Assembly: GCA_963844235.1 (NCBI GenBank)
Contig: CAWJNF010000001.1
Coordinates: 62,001 to 126,000, forward strand
Reading direction: 5' to 3'
DNA length: 64,000 nt
From: CAWJNF01 sp963844235
GTDB taxonomy: Bacteria > Actinomycetota > Thermoleophilia > Gaiellales > Gaiellaceae
The translations under genes and the position numbers were made by a program. Shown here one piece after another: positions 39,288 through 47,118 of this stretch (position 1 is the stretch's first letter; each line of letters opens with the position of its first letter). The notes under the pieces are model-generated. The model ran no database searches. It had not been told where the DNA came from and saw only the letters and a program-made list of their open reading frames with translations.

Positions 39288-40625
39288 TCAGATCGGCAGG
39301 TCTCTGACCGCGAAGTACACCGCCTCGGAGAACGTCGGGTACGGCTGGATCGTCTCGCGCAGCACGCTCACGGGAACCCTGGCCTTCACGGCGAGCGTGA
39401 GCTGGCCGAGCCACTCGCCTGCCTCCGGTCCGACAGCGGCGGCGCCGACGAGCACGCCGCGCTCCGGGTCGGCGAAGACCTTCAGCAGCCCGTCGCGCTT
39501 CGGGCGCTCGTAGGTCGAGGCGCGGGCGGTCGCGTTCACCTTCCAGGTCGAGGTTACGAGCCCCTTGCCGGAGGTCTGGCCGACCGACGCCACCTGCGGG
39601 TCGGTGAAGGTGACGGCTGGCACGGCGGAGTGGTCGGCACGTGCGTCGAGCCCCGCGGCGTCCGCCGCCGCGACTCGCGCCTGGTACTTGCCGACGTGCG
39701 TGAACATGGCGATGCCGTTCACGTCTCCGATTGCCCAGACGTTGGTCGCCGCGCGCAGCCGCTCGTCGACCTCGATGCCCGTCTTGCCGATGGTCAGGCC
39801 GAGTTGCTCGAAGCCAAAGCCCTCGACGTTCGCCTTGCGACCGGTCGCGACGAGCAGTCGCTCACCTTTGACGACGTCGCCGCCTTCGAGGGTAAGCCGG
39901 AACGACGATTCAGAGCCGCGCTCGTCGACGCGTTCGATCTTGACTCCGAGATGAAGCGCTATGTCCTCGCCTGCCAGCGCTTCCTGGAGGATCCCGGCCA
40001 CCTCGGGATCGTCGCGTGGCAGCACGTGGTCGGCGATGTCGACGAGCGCCACCCGAGATCCCAGGCGGCGGAAGAACTGGGCGAGCTCGCAGCCCACCGG
40101 CCCCGCGCCGAGCACGACGATGCTCTCCGGGATCTCGCGGGTCGTCGTGACGTCCCGGTTCGTCCAACATGCGGACTCCGCGAGGCCCGGGATCGACGGT
40201 ATGGCAGCGACCGAGCCCGTGGCAATGACGAGCTTCTCGTACGGGAGGTCGCGATCATCGATGCGGACGAGGCCCGGCTCGACGACCCGGCCCTCGCCGC
40301 GGATGAGCTCGACGTCGAGCTCGGTGAGGAAGGATTCCTGCCCGGAATCGTCCCAGCCGGACGTCACCTGGTCGCGGTGCCAGAAGACGCGCTCCGTGTC
40401 GAGCGACCCGGTGGCGGCTTCGGCGGCGCCGGGAACGTTGCGGGCGGCCGCAAGCGCTTCCCCGGGCCGAAGCAGGGCCTTCGTCGGCATGCAGGCGTAG
40501 TACGAGCACTCTCCCCCGACCAGCTTGCGCTCGACAATGGCGATCGGGACGTCAGCCTCCAGCCGCCGCAGCGCGGCCACGAACGCCTCGCCGGTCGAGC
40601 CGGCTCCGAGCACGACGACACTCAT
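39288..40625 (-). CDS. FAD-dependent pyridine nucleotide-disulfide oxidoreductase
   Basis: A 445-residue class I flavoprotein disulfide reductase. FAD site VVLGAGSTGEAFV, redox cysteines in GGECSYYACMPTKALL, NAD site VVLGAGPVGCELAQFF, second FAD motif ATNVWAIGDVNG. The C-terminal dimer-interface motif reads YPTFSEAVY, where lipoamide dehydrogenase and glutathione reductase have HPT..E. With no general-base histidine, the substrate is probably not the usual dithiol; MerA-like or quinone-reductase-like roles are possible. ATG 40623-40625 is chosen because the FAD strand starts there. Confidence 0.85.
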   Translation of the reverse strand: MSVVVLGAGSTGEAFVAALRRLEADVPIAIVERKLVGGECSYYACMPTKALLRPGEALAAARNVPGAAEAATGSLDTERVFWHRDQVTSGWDDSGQESFLTELDVELIRGEGRVVEPGLVRIDDRDLPYEKLVIATGSVAAIPSIPGLAESACWTNRDVTTTREIPESIVVLGAGPVGCELAQFFRRLGSRVALVDIADHVLPRDDPEVAGILQEALAGEDIALHLGVKIERVDERGSESSFRLTLEGGDVVKGERLLVATGRKANVEGFGFEQLGLTIGKTGIEVDERLRAATNVWAIGDVNGIAMFTHVGKYQARVAAADAAGLDARADHSAVPAVTFTDPQVASVGQTSGKGLVTSTWKVNATARASTYERPKRDGLLKVFADPERGVLVGAAAVGPEAGEWLGQLTLAVKARVPVSVLRETIQPYPTFSEAVYFAVRDLPI

Positions 40626-40804
40626 CGCAACCTCCGTCTGGGACGACGGCGAAGTGTTACCCACGAGCGACCGGAGCGACGCAAGGCGTCGGTGCTCGCG
40701 GACAACGCCGCACCATCTCGTTACAAAGCCGGCACGGCTTGGCCCAAAGCCGGCGCAGATCTCGGCGCGATGCTGTGCCATACTCGGCTCCAGGAGGCTT
40801 CCTG

Positions 40805-41389
40805 ATGCAGGCGATGCGGGCGAGCGGGATCGAGCAGCGCCGGTGGACCCGAGCGGAGTACGACCGCATGATCGAGCACGGCCTCTTCGGGCCCGATGAA
40901 CGGCTCGAGCTGATCGACGGAGAGATTCTCACGGTGACCCCTCAGGGCACTCCTCACGCGGGCACGATCGGGCTCGTCCAGGACGTGCTCTGCGTCGTCT
41001 TCGGACACACGCATGTCCGGGTGCAGCTGCCGTTCGCACTCGACCCGGCGTCCGAGCCCGAGCCCGACCTCGCGGTCGTGGCCGGCACGCCCCGGGACTA
41101 CCTGGCGGCGCACCCCGACTCCGCGCTGCTGATCGTCGAGGTTGCCGAGACGACACTTGGCTTCGCCCGGCGCTCCAAGGGCAGCCTCTACGCCAGGGCC
41201 GGAATCGCCGAGTACTGGATCGTGAACGTGGGCGACGGCGCGCTCGAGGTCTACCGGAACCCGGCCGAGGATCGGGCGGCGCCTTACGGCCACGCCTATG
41301 GCGACACCCAAATCCTGCGCGCCGGCGACATCGTCGTGCCGCTGGCGGCGCCGGGCGCCGAGATCAGCGTCGCCGAACTCTTCCCGTAG
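40805..41389 (+). CDS. Uma2-family (DUF820) PD-(D/E)XK nuclease-fold protein
   Basis: A 194-residue protein. It has WTRAEYDRMIEHGLFGPDERLELIDGEI, then ASEPEPDLAVV with the catalytic Asp, LLIVEVAETTLGFARRSKGSLYARAGIAEYWIVN and the late GDIVVPLAAPGAEISVAELFP. The family has a nuclease fold of unclear function, common in cyanobacteria and actinobacteria. AGGAGG ends 8 bases before the ATG at 40805, a good ribosome-binding site. Its 3' end abuts the remnant of a kinase gene. Confidence 0.87.
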   Translation: MQAMRASGIEQRRWTRAEYDRMIEHGLFGPDERLELIDGEILTVTPQGTPHAGTIGLVQDVLCVVFGHTHVRVQLPFALDPASEPEPDLAVVAGTPRDYLAAHPDSALLIVEVAETTLGFARRSKGSLYARAGIAEYWIVNVGDGALEVYRNPAEDRAAPYGHAYGDTQILRAGDIVVPLAAPGAEISVAELFP

Positions 41390-41399
41390 GCCGGTCTTC

Positions 41400-41471
41400 C
41401 GCCGCCGAGCGGCGCTCGATCCGGTAGCCGGCCAGATCCGTGCCGAGCAGCTGCTCGGTCTCGGCGCTCAC
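41400..41471 (-). pseudogene. Remnant of a second kinase gene (first ~24 codons)
   Basis: Directly after the kinase stop (GTGA overlap, GTG at 41469-41471) the minus strand encodes SAETEQLLGTDLAGYRIER. This closely matches SVQTDALLGSDLAGYRLES at the start of the kinase at 43348. The similarity ends where the glycine loop should begin, and the DNA then runs into the convergent Uma2 gene. It looks like a tandem kinase paralogue lost by deletion. Confidence 0.7.
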
Positions 41472-43348
41472 CGCACGTCCACCGTCGCCCAGACGCCGCC
41501 GAGGCCCACGGCCACAGAAGTGGCGGCGCTGCCGAGGGCCGTGGGCACAAGGTTGACCGTGTCCGGATCAATCCGCGTCAAGGTGCCGTCGCGCAGGCTC
41601 GTCACCCAGACGGCGCCTGCACCCGCCGCCACCGCCGTGGACGTACGCCCGACCCCGATCCTGTTGATCTCCTCACCGGTGCTGGGGTCGATTCGAATCA
41701 CCACGTCGTCGGAGGCGCTCAGCGCCCAGACGGCCCCCTCGCCGACCGCGATGTCGTCGAGGCCGCTGACGTCGTCCATGTCGACCGAGAGAGCCACGGT
41801 GTTGCTCGAGGGATCGATCCGTGCAACGCGACCGAGCGCGCTCGCCGTCCAGACGCCATCCGGGCTGATCGCCAGCCCGAGCACGCCGTCAGAGAACGCG
41901 TCACTACCCTCATACCACAGTTGTTCACCAGGGAACGAAGCAACGACCGCGCCGGTCGCAGGGTCGAGACGGAGCAGAGCCACCGTCACAGTTCCAGTCG
42001 GAGGGCTGCCGACCACCCAGACTCCTCCGTGACCGACGGCGATCTCGCCCGTGAACAAGACGTCGATCGGCAGAGACGATCCGGTACGCGGGTCAAACCT
42101 GAACGGACCTCCCGTGTCCCAGTTCGGAACGATCCAGACGGCCTCCTCGCCGACGGCGAACCAACTCGGTGAGTGGCTGAATTCAACGGTCTTCACGATC
42201 TCATTCGTCCGCGGCTCGATCTGGGAGAGGCTTCGATCGCCCGTGGCGATCACCCACACGGCTGTGTCGCCGACCGCCACACCGATGGGCTCCCCCGAGG
42301 TCGGGATCGCGGCGACCGCCTCTCCCGTCTCGGGATCGAAGCGGACGAGGGAGTCTTCCGTGACGGGAAGAATCAGCGGCGGTGCGGCGGTTCCGGTGTC
42401 GTCGTCCGAGCCGAGCAGGATCGCCGGGATGGCCGCGGCCGCGGCCACAGCGAGCGCGCCGCCCGCGCCTGCGACGACGAGCTGGCGGCGCGTGAAGCGG
42501 GGCGCGTCGATACCGAGAGCTTCTCGGGTCGCATCACACAGCTCGCGGCAGCTTCCGTAGCGCTCCTCGGGCCCTTTCGCGAGCCCGCGGGCGACCACCT
42601 GGTCGATGGCTGCCGGCAGCTCCGGTCGGCGCTGGTGCAGGGAGGGCGGTGGCTCCTCGAAGTGCGCGAACACGGTCGCGACCGGCCGTGGTCGTCTGAA
42701 GGGCGGCTCGCCGACCAGGCACTCGCAGAGCACACAGGCCAGCGAGTAGACATCGGCGCGCCTGTCCAGGGGCTCCCGTGCGATCTGCTCGGGGGCGGTG
42801 TAGTCGATCGTGCCGGAGAGGTGGGTGGCCGCGGCGACGTCCTCGCCGGGGCTGCGGGCGAGCCCGAAGTCGGCCAGGTAGCAGTGCTCCTCACCGTCCT
42901 CCTTGGTGATGAGCACGTTGGACGGCTTGACGTCTCGGTGCACGAGCCCGTGGGCATGGGCCGCGTCGAGCGCCTCCGCGACCTGACAACAGATACCGAG
43001 GGCGCGGCCGGGCTCGAGGGGCCCCTCGGTCTCCAACTGCGTCCCGAGATCGGTGCCCTGCACGTAGCGCATGGCCAGCCACAGCTGTCCGTCCGTCTCG
43101 CCGGCTGCATGGACAGGCACGACGTGAGAATGGTCGAGGGAGGCCGCCAGCCGCGACTCGCGCAGAAAGCGCTCTCGAAAGCGCGGGTCGCCCGCCAGCT
43201 CGGGTGCCACCAACTTCAACGCGACCTTGCGATCGAGACGCAGGTCGGTGGCCAGGTAGACGACTCCCATTCCGCCCCGGCCCAGCACCGACTCCAGCCG
43301 GTAGCCGGCCAGATCCGAACCGAGCAGCGCGTCGGTCTGGACGCTCAT
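41468..43348 (-). CDS. Membrane Ser/Thr protein kinase with extracytoplasmic beta-propeller
   Basis: A 626-residue PknB-type kinase. The kinase domain (about 16-275) has the glycine loop LGRGGMGVVY, K45, HRDVKPSN with catalytic D139, and LADFGLA. A transmembrane helix follows (about 288-310). The outer part (about 320-626) is a repeated-strand domain with recurrent IDPxTG and VAVGxGAVWV units, a Vgb-like beta-propeller that probably senses a ligand. I chose ATG 43346-43348 because its sequence is mirrored in the remnant at 41471; a TTG at 43387 would add 13 residues. Neighbours are a secreted repeat protein and a SARP regulator. Confidence 0.9.
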   Translation of the reverse strand: MSVQTDALLGSDLAGYRLESVLGRGGMGVVYLATDLRLDRKVALKLVAPELAGDPRFRERFLRESRLAASLDHSHVVPVHAAGETDGQLWLAMRYVQGTDLGTQLETEGPLEPGRALGICCQVAEALDAAHAHGLVHRDVKPSNVLITKEDGEEHCYLADFGLARSPGEDVAAATHLSGTIDYTAPEQIAREPLDRRADVYSLACVLCECLVGEPPFRRPRPVATVFAHFEEPPPSLHQRRPELPAAIDQVVARGLAKGPEERYGSCRELCDATREALGIDAPRFTRRQLVVAGAGGALAVAAAAAIPAILLGSDDDTGTAAPPLILPVTEDSLVRFDPETGEAVAAIPTSGEPIGVAVGDTAVWVIATGDRSLSQIEPRTNEIVKTVEFSHSPSWFAVGEEAVWIVPNWDTGGPFRFDPRTGSSLPIDVLFTGEIAVGHGGVWVVGSPPTGTVTVALLRLDPATGAVVASFPGEQLWYEGSDAFSDGVLGLAISPDGVWTASALGRVARIDPSSNTVALSVDMDDVSGLDDIAVGEGAVWALSASDDVVIRIDPSTGEEINRIGVGRTSTAVAAGAGAVWVTSLRDGTLTRIDPDTVNLVPTALGSAATSVAVGLGGVWATVDVR

Positions 43349-43389
43349 CGGTGGTGGCAGAGTAGGTTCATGCGTGATCTGTGGCAAGA

Positions 43390-43416
43390 GCGGCCGGCGG
43401 AGATGCCGCCGGCCGC
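43390..43416 (-). terminator. Hairpin between the secreted-protein gene and the kinase gene
   Basis: A perfect 11-bp GC stem GCGGCCGGCGG (43390-43400)/CCGCCGGCCGC (43406-43416) with loop AGATG. On the minus strand it is followed by TCTT. It should separate transcription of the 43464 gene from the kinase. Confidence 0.55.
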
Positions 43417-43463
43417 ATGAGGTTGAGCAGCGATTTCTCCTGGACTCTTAGGAGTGGGCCAGC

Positions 43464-43865
43464 TCAGGAGTGGGCCAGCCCGCGGCGGCGCACTGCGAGG
43501 CCTCCCGCGCACGCGAGGAGGAGAGCGCCGAGCGCAATCCCGGCACCGACGCCGGCGTCCGTCCAGTCGATCGCACCCGAAGTAGGCGGTGTGCTGACCC
43601 CCGCCGACGTGTGCTGATAGAGCTCGCCATACGGCGCCGGGGTCGGCGTCGCCGGCGTGACGGTCGGGTTGACCTCGACGGGCGCCACCGGGGTCCCGTC
43701 TGGCAGGAACTCGTGCTGGAAGAGCTCCCCGTACGAAGACGCGGCTTTGTGCTGGTACAGCTCTCCGTAGGGCTCCTGAGCCTGCGCCGCCGGCGCGACG
43801 ACCGAGGCGACAGCGAGTCCGACTGCGACCCGCGTGATCCACCGGTTTGGTGTCCTTGCCTTCAT
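43464..43865 (-). CDS. Secreted protein with three YGELYQH repeats and C-terminal membrane anchor
   Basis: A 133-residue protein of unknown function. The signal peptide (1-29) ends AAQAQ. The mature part carries YGELYQH at 33-39, YGELFQH at 45-51 and YGELYQH at 79-85, with a Pro/Thr-rich spacer (56-78). A C-terminal hydrophobic helix (about 105-125) is followed by RRR, like a sorting or anchor tail. AGGAGG lies 5 bases before ATG 43863-43865, which fixes the start. A 16-bp tandem duplication covers its stop codon. It is divergent from the SARP gene with an operator-like region between them. I do not recognise the family. Confidence 0.75.
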   Translation of the reverse strand: MKARTPNRWITRVAVGLAVASVVAPAAQAQEPYGELYQHKAASSYGELFQHEFLPDGTPVAPVEVNPTVTPATPTPAPYGELYQHTSAGVSTPPTSGAIDWTDAGVGAGIALGALLLACAGGLAVRRRGLAHS

Positions 43866-43921
43866 GACGTCCTCCTGCCTCTCGAGTGCTTCCGTTGCCA
43901 TGAGGGAAGGATCGGCGGCGG

Positions 43922-43950
43922 TGCTAAGCGATCGCTAGACAGCCGCTAAG
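43922..43950. promoter_or_regulatory. SARP-type operator between the YGELYQH gene and the SARP gene
   Basis: TGCTAAG (43922), CGCTAGA (43933) and CGCTAAG (43944) are repeated at exactly 11-base spacing, the pattern bound by SARP regulators. It lies in the shared upstream region, 43 bases before the SARP ATG and 57 bases before the secreted-protein ATG. The obvious candidate ligand is the SARP itself (autoregulation and control of the divergent gene), by inference. Confidence 0.6.
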
Positions 43951-43992
43951 GGCACGGCTCTGTGGAAGCCAGTGCTAGCGTCCGGCGCTGGC

Positions 43993-45618
43993 ATGGAGTT
44001 CGGGATCCTTGGACCGCTCGAGGCACGGGACGACGGAACCATGCTTGCCCTTGGCGCTCCCAAGCAGCGGGCCGTGCTCGCGTTCCTGCTCCTGCACGCG
44101 AACCAGGTGGTCGCAACCGACCGACTCATCGATCAGCTGTGGGGCGATGAGGCTCCCGAGACGGTCAAGGTGATCCTCCAGGGCTACATCTCGAGCCTGC
44201 GCAAGGCGCTCGGGGCCGGCATGATCGTCACGCGCGCTCCGGGCTACGCGATCCAGTTCGAGGCCGAGCTGCTCGACCTCCATCGCTTCGAAAGCCTTCT
44301 CGCGCGGGCGCGGGCCGCGGCCGAAGCTACTGACTTCGGCGGGGCCGCCGCCGGGTTTCGCGAGGCGCTCGAGCTCTGGCGTGGCCCTGCGCTCGTCGAC
44401 TTCGCCTACGAGCCGTTCGCACAGGCGCCGATCCTGCGGCTCGAGGAACTTCGTCTCACCGCGCTAGAAGACAGGATCGAGGCCGACCTTGCGCTCGGCC
44501 GGCACGCACCGCTCGTTGCCGAGCTCGAGGCGCTCGTCGCCGAGCATCCGCTGCGCGAGCGGCTCCGCGGGCAGCTCATACTCGCTCTCTATCGCTCCGC
44601 TCGGCAGGCCGAGGCGCTCGGCGCCTACCAGCAAGCGCGCCGCGTTCTCGTGCACGAGCTCGGTATCGAGCCGACCCAGGCGCTGCAGGATCTGGAGCGT
44701 TCGATTCTCCGTCAGGACCCCGCGCTCGACCTGCTGTCGAAAGCCCCGGCGTCAGCTCCCGCCGAGGCGCCGCCGCCCGAGCGGGCGATCCTCGCCGTCG
44801 CGCAGGAGGCCGCGAGCCTGGATGCCGTCCTGACGCTTGCAGAGCCGCTGGCCAGGCAGCCCCCTCGCGAGGTCATCCTGGCGCTTCTCGTCGCGGACCC
44901 GGCCGAGCTGCCCCGGGCGACGGCAACGCTCGGCGAGCGGCGGGAGGCGCTCGTCCGGTCGGGCCTGCGGTCGCGCTCGGCGGCGTTCACGTCCGAGGAG
45001 CGGGGTTCCGACGCGGCCCGGCTTGCGGGGGAGCAGAGGATCGACCTGCTGCTCGTGGGGATACCGGCGGAGCTCGTGACGCACGAGGGTCTCGGTCCCG
45101 ACCTGGACGACGTTCTCATCAGCGCGCCGTGTGACGTGGCCGTGCTGCTCGCGAAGCCTGAAGCGCCGGGCCCCGGCCCCGGCGCGGCTGTCCAGGTTCC
45201 CTTCGGTGGCGCGGAGCACGAGTGGGCCGCCGCCGAGATCGGTGCCTGGATAGCGCGCGCCGTCGGCGTTCCGTTGCAGCTGGTCGGAACGGCCGGCGAT
45301 CCCGAGAAGGGCCGGCGAGACGCGAGCCGGCTGCTCGCTGCCGCATCGCTCGCCGTCCAGCAGGTCTCCGGGATCGCCCCGGATCCGGTCATCGTTACGC
45401 CGGGACCCGCGGGTGTGGTCCGTGCGGCCGAGGGGGCTGGTCTCGTCGTACTCGGTCTCTCGGATCGCTGGCGCCAGGAGGGTATCGGCGCTGGTCGTCT
45501 GGAGGTCGCGCGGGCGGTGCGAGCACCCGTGCTCCTCGTCCGTGGCGGCGTGCGGCCGGGTGGCTTGGCTCCGAGCGAGAGCGTGACCCGCTACACGTGG
45601 TCACTGGGCCAAACGTGA
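43993..45618 (+). CDS. SARP/AfsR-type regulator (wHTH-BTAD) fused to UspA-like domains
   Basis: A 541-residue regulator. The N-terminal OmpR-type winged helix (about 1-95) contains MEFGILGPLEARDDG and LIDQLWGDEAPETVKVILQGYISSLRKAL. The BTAD domain (about 100-250) contains LEELRLTALEDRIEADLALGRH and ARRVLVHELGIEPTQALQ. The C-terminal half (about 265-535) looks like universal-stress-protein repeats (AVLLAKPEAPG, VPFGGAEHEWAAAEIGAWIA, GLVVLGLSDRWRQEG, APVLLVRGG). ATG 43993 is chosen because MEFGILGPLE is the usual SARP beginning. The UspA part may sense nucleotide or stress (inference). Confidence 0.88.
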   Translation: MEFGILGPLEARDDGTMLALGAPKQRAVLAFLLLHANQVVATDRLIDQLWGDEAPETVKVILQGYISSLRKALGAGMIVTRAPGYAIQFEAELLDLHRFESLLARARAAAEATDFGGAAAGFREALELWRGPALVDFAYEPFAQAPILRLEELRLTALEDRIEADLALGRHAPLVAELEALVAEHPLRERLRGQLILALYRSARQAEALGAYQQARRVLVHELGIEPTQALQDLERSILRQDPALDLLSKAPASAPAEAPPPERAILAVAQEAASLDAVLTLAEPLARQPPREVILALLVADPAELPRATATLGERREALVRSGLRSRSAAFTSEERGSDAARLAGEQRIDLLLVGIPAELVTHEGLGPDLDDVLISAPCDVAVLLAKPEAPGPGPGAAVQVPFGGAEHEWAAAEIGAWIARAVGVPLQLVGTAGDPEKGRRDASRLLAAASLAVQQVSGIAPDPVIVTPGPAGVVRAAEGAGLVVLGLSDRWRQEGIGAGRLEVARAVRAPVLLVRGGVRPGGLAPSESVTRYTWSLGQT

Positions 45619-45645
45619 CCCCAGCCCGAGCTGTGCCCTATCCGG

Positions 45646-47118
45646 CTAGAAGGGGAAGGGCAGGAACTCCGTCGCGCTCCGGCCGAGCTCGATGAGCTTG
45701 TCCACGGCGAAGAACGAGCCGACGCCGACGACCAGCGAGGCCACCACCACCGCGTCGATTCCCCGGTCGCGAGGCGGTGAGCCGCCCGCTGGGGCGGCGA
45801 CGAGACGCGGGTCGCGCATGTACATCGAGCGCACGACTCCGAGGTAGTAGTAGATCGAGACGGCCGTAAAGACCGCTCCGATCACCATCAGCCAGATCCA
45901 GCCCCGTTCGTAGAGCGCGGAGAACGCGTAGAACTTCCCGACGAAGAGGCCCGTCGGCGGCAGGCCGACGAAGCCGATCATGAAAATCGCCATCGCGGCC
46001 CCGTGGAACGGTTGCTCCCAACCGAGCCCTCCCATGCCCTCGATCGTGACCGGCCGGCCGAGCTCGCGCTCGCGCAGCGTCACGACGGCGAACGACCCGA
46101 CCGACAGCGCGGCGTAGGGGATCAGGTAGTAGACGAGCGCCCGGCCGCCGAGCGCGTTGCCGGCCGCCACCGGCATCAGCAGGAAGCCGGCGTGTGAAAT
46201 GCTCGAGTAGGCGAGCAGACGCTTGACGTTGCGCTGCACGAGCGCGCCGAGGTTGCCCCAAACGAGCGACACCGTGGCGATGACGCCGAGCGTGATCGTC
46301 CAGAGCTCCGCCTCGCCGGGGAAGGCGATCGTAAGGAAGCGAAGGGTGAGCACGAGCGCCGCCACCTTCGTGGCCGCGGCCATGAAGCCCGTCACGGGGG
46401 TGGCGGCTCCCTCGTAGACGTCGGGCGTCCACTGGTGGAACGGTGCGGCGGAGGCCTTGAACGCCAGGCCGACGAGGAGCAGCGCGAGGCCGGTGACGAG
46501 GAGCAACCGGTCGGCGTCGCCGGCGGCCGCGCCGATCGCCTCGAAGCCCACCTCGCCGGTCGCTCCGAAGACGAGCGCGCTGCCGAAGAGGAGGATGGCC
46601 GAGCTGAAGCCTCCGATGATGAGGTACTTGAGGCCGGCCTCCAGCGCCTGCGTGCGGGTGAGCGTCAACGCACAGAGGATGTAGAGCGAGATCGAGAACC
46701 ACTCGAGGCCGAGGAAGAGCGAGATGAGGTCGTTCGCGGCGACGAAGAAAGCCATGCCCCCGGCGGCGGAGAGAAGCAGCACGTAGTACTCGGCCCGCCG
46801 CTCGGCCGCGTCGCGCTCGCGGTATCCCGTGAAGACGGCGAGCAGGCCGGCGCCGAAGATCAGGATCTGGGCGAGGTCGGACAGCCGGTCTCGCCGGATC
46901 GCGTCGGCCACGATTCCGCGGCCGTTCTCGTCGGCGACGTACAGGGCGATTGCCGCCGCCGCCGCCCCGGCGAACGCGATGGTTGCGAAGGCGGCGCCGA
47001 TTCCGTTGCGCAGGCGCTCCGGCGCGAACGGGGCGACGAGCATGATCAGCCCGGCTCCGGCGAGAACGGCGAGGTAGGGGGAGAGCCCCGCCCAGTCGAT
47101 GGTCGGCGTGTCGATCAC
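45646..47118 (-). CDS. nuoN: NADH-quinone oxidoreductase subunit N
   Basis: Proton-pumping membrane subunit of complex I, 490 residues, about 14 helices. Antiporter-like motifs are visible: LEWFSISLYILCALTLTR, KYLIIGGFSSAILLFG, FKASAAPFHQWTPDVYEGA, and NVKRLLAYSSISHAGFLL. Last gene of the nuo operon; the GTG start overlaps the nuoM stop by 4 bases. Confidence 0.95.
   Translation of the reverse strand: MIDTPTIDWAGLSPYLAVLAGAGLIMLVAPFAPERLRNGIGAAFATIAFAGAAAAAIALYVADENGRGIVADAIRRDRLSDLAQILIFGAGLLAVFTGYRERDAAERRAEYYVLLLSAAGGMAFFVAANDLISLFLGLEWFSISLYILCALTLTRTQALEAGLKYLIIGGFSSAILLFGSALVFGATGEVGFEAIGAAAGDADRLLLVTGLALLLVGLAFKASAAPFHQWTPDVYEGAATPVTGFMAAATKVAALVLTLRFLTIAFPGEAELWTITLGVIATVSLVWGNLGALVQRNVKRLLAYSSISHAGFLLMPVAAGNALGGRALVYYLIPYAALSVGSFAVVTLRERELGRPVTIEGMGGLGWEQPFHGAAMAIFMIGFVGLPPTGLFVGKFYAFSALYERGWIWLMVIGAVFTAVSIYYYLGVVRSMYMRDPRLVAAPAGGSPPRDRGIDAVVVASLVVGVGSFFAVDKLIELGRSATEFLPFPF

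Noticed and set aside
43930..43985. Extra heptamers extending the SARP operator (GCTCTG near 43957, GCTAGC near 43974)
   Set aside because: They are off the 11-base register, by 1 base in the first case, so only the three in-phase units were called.
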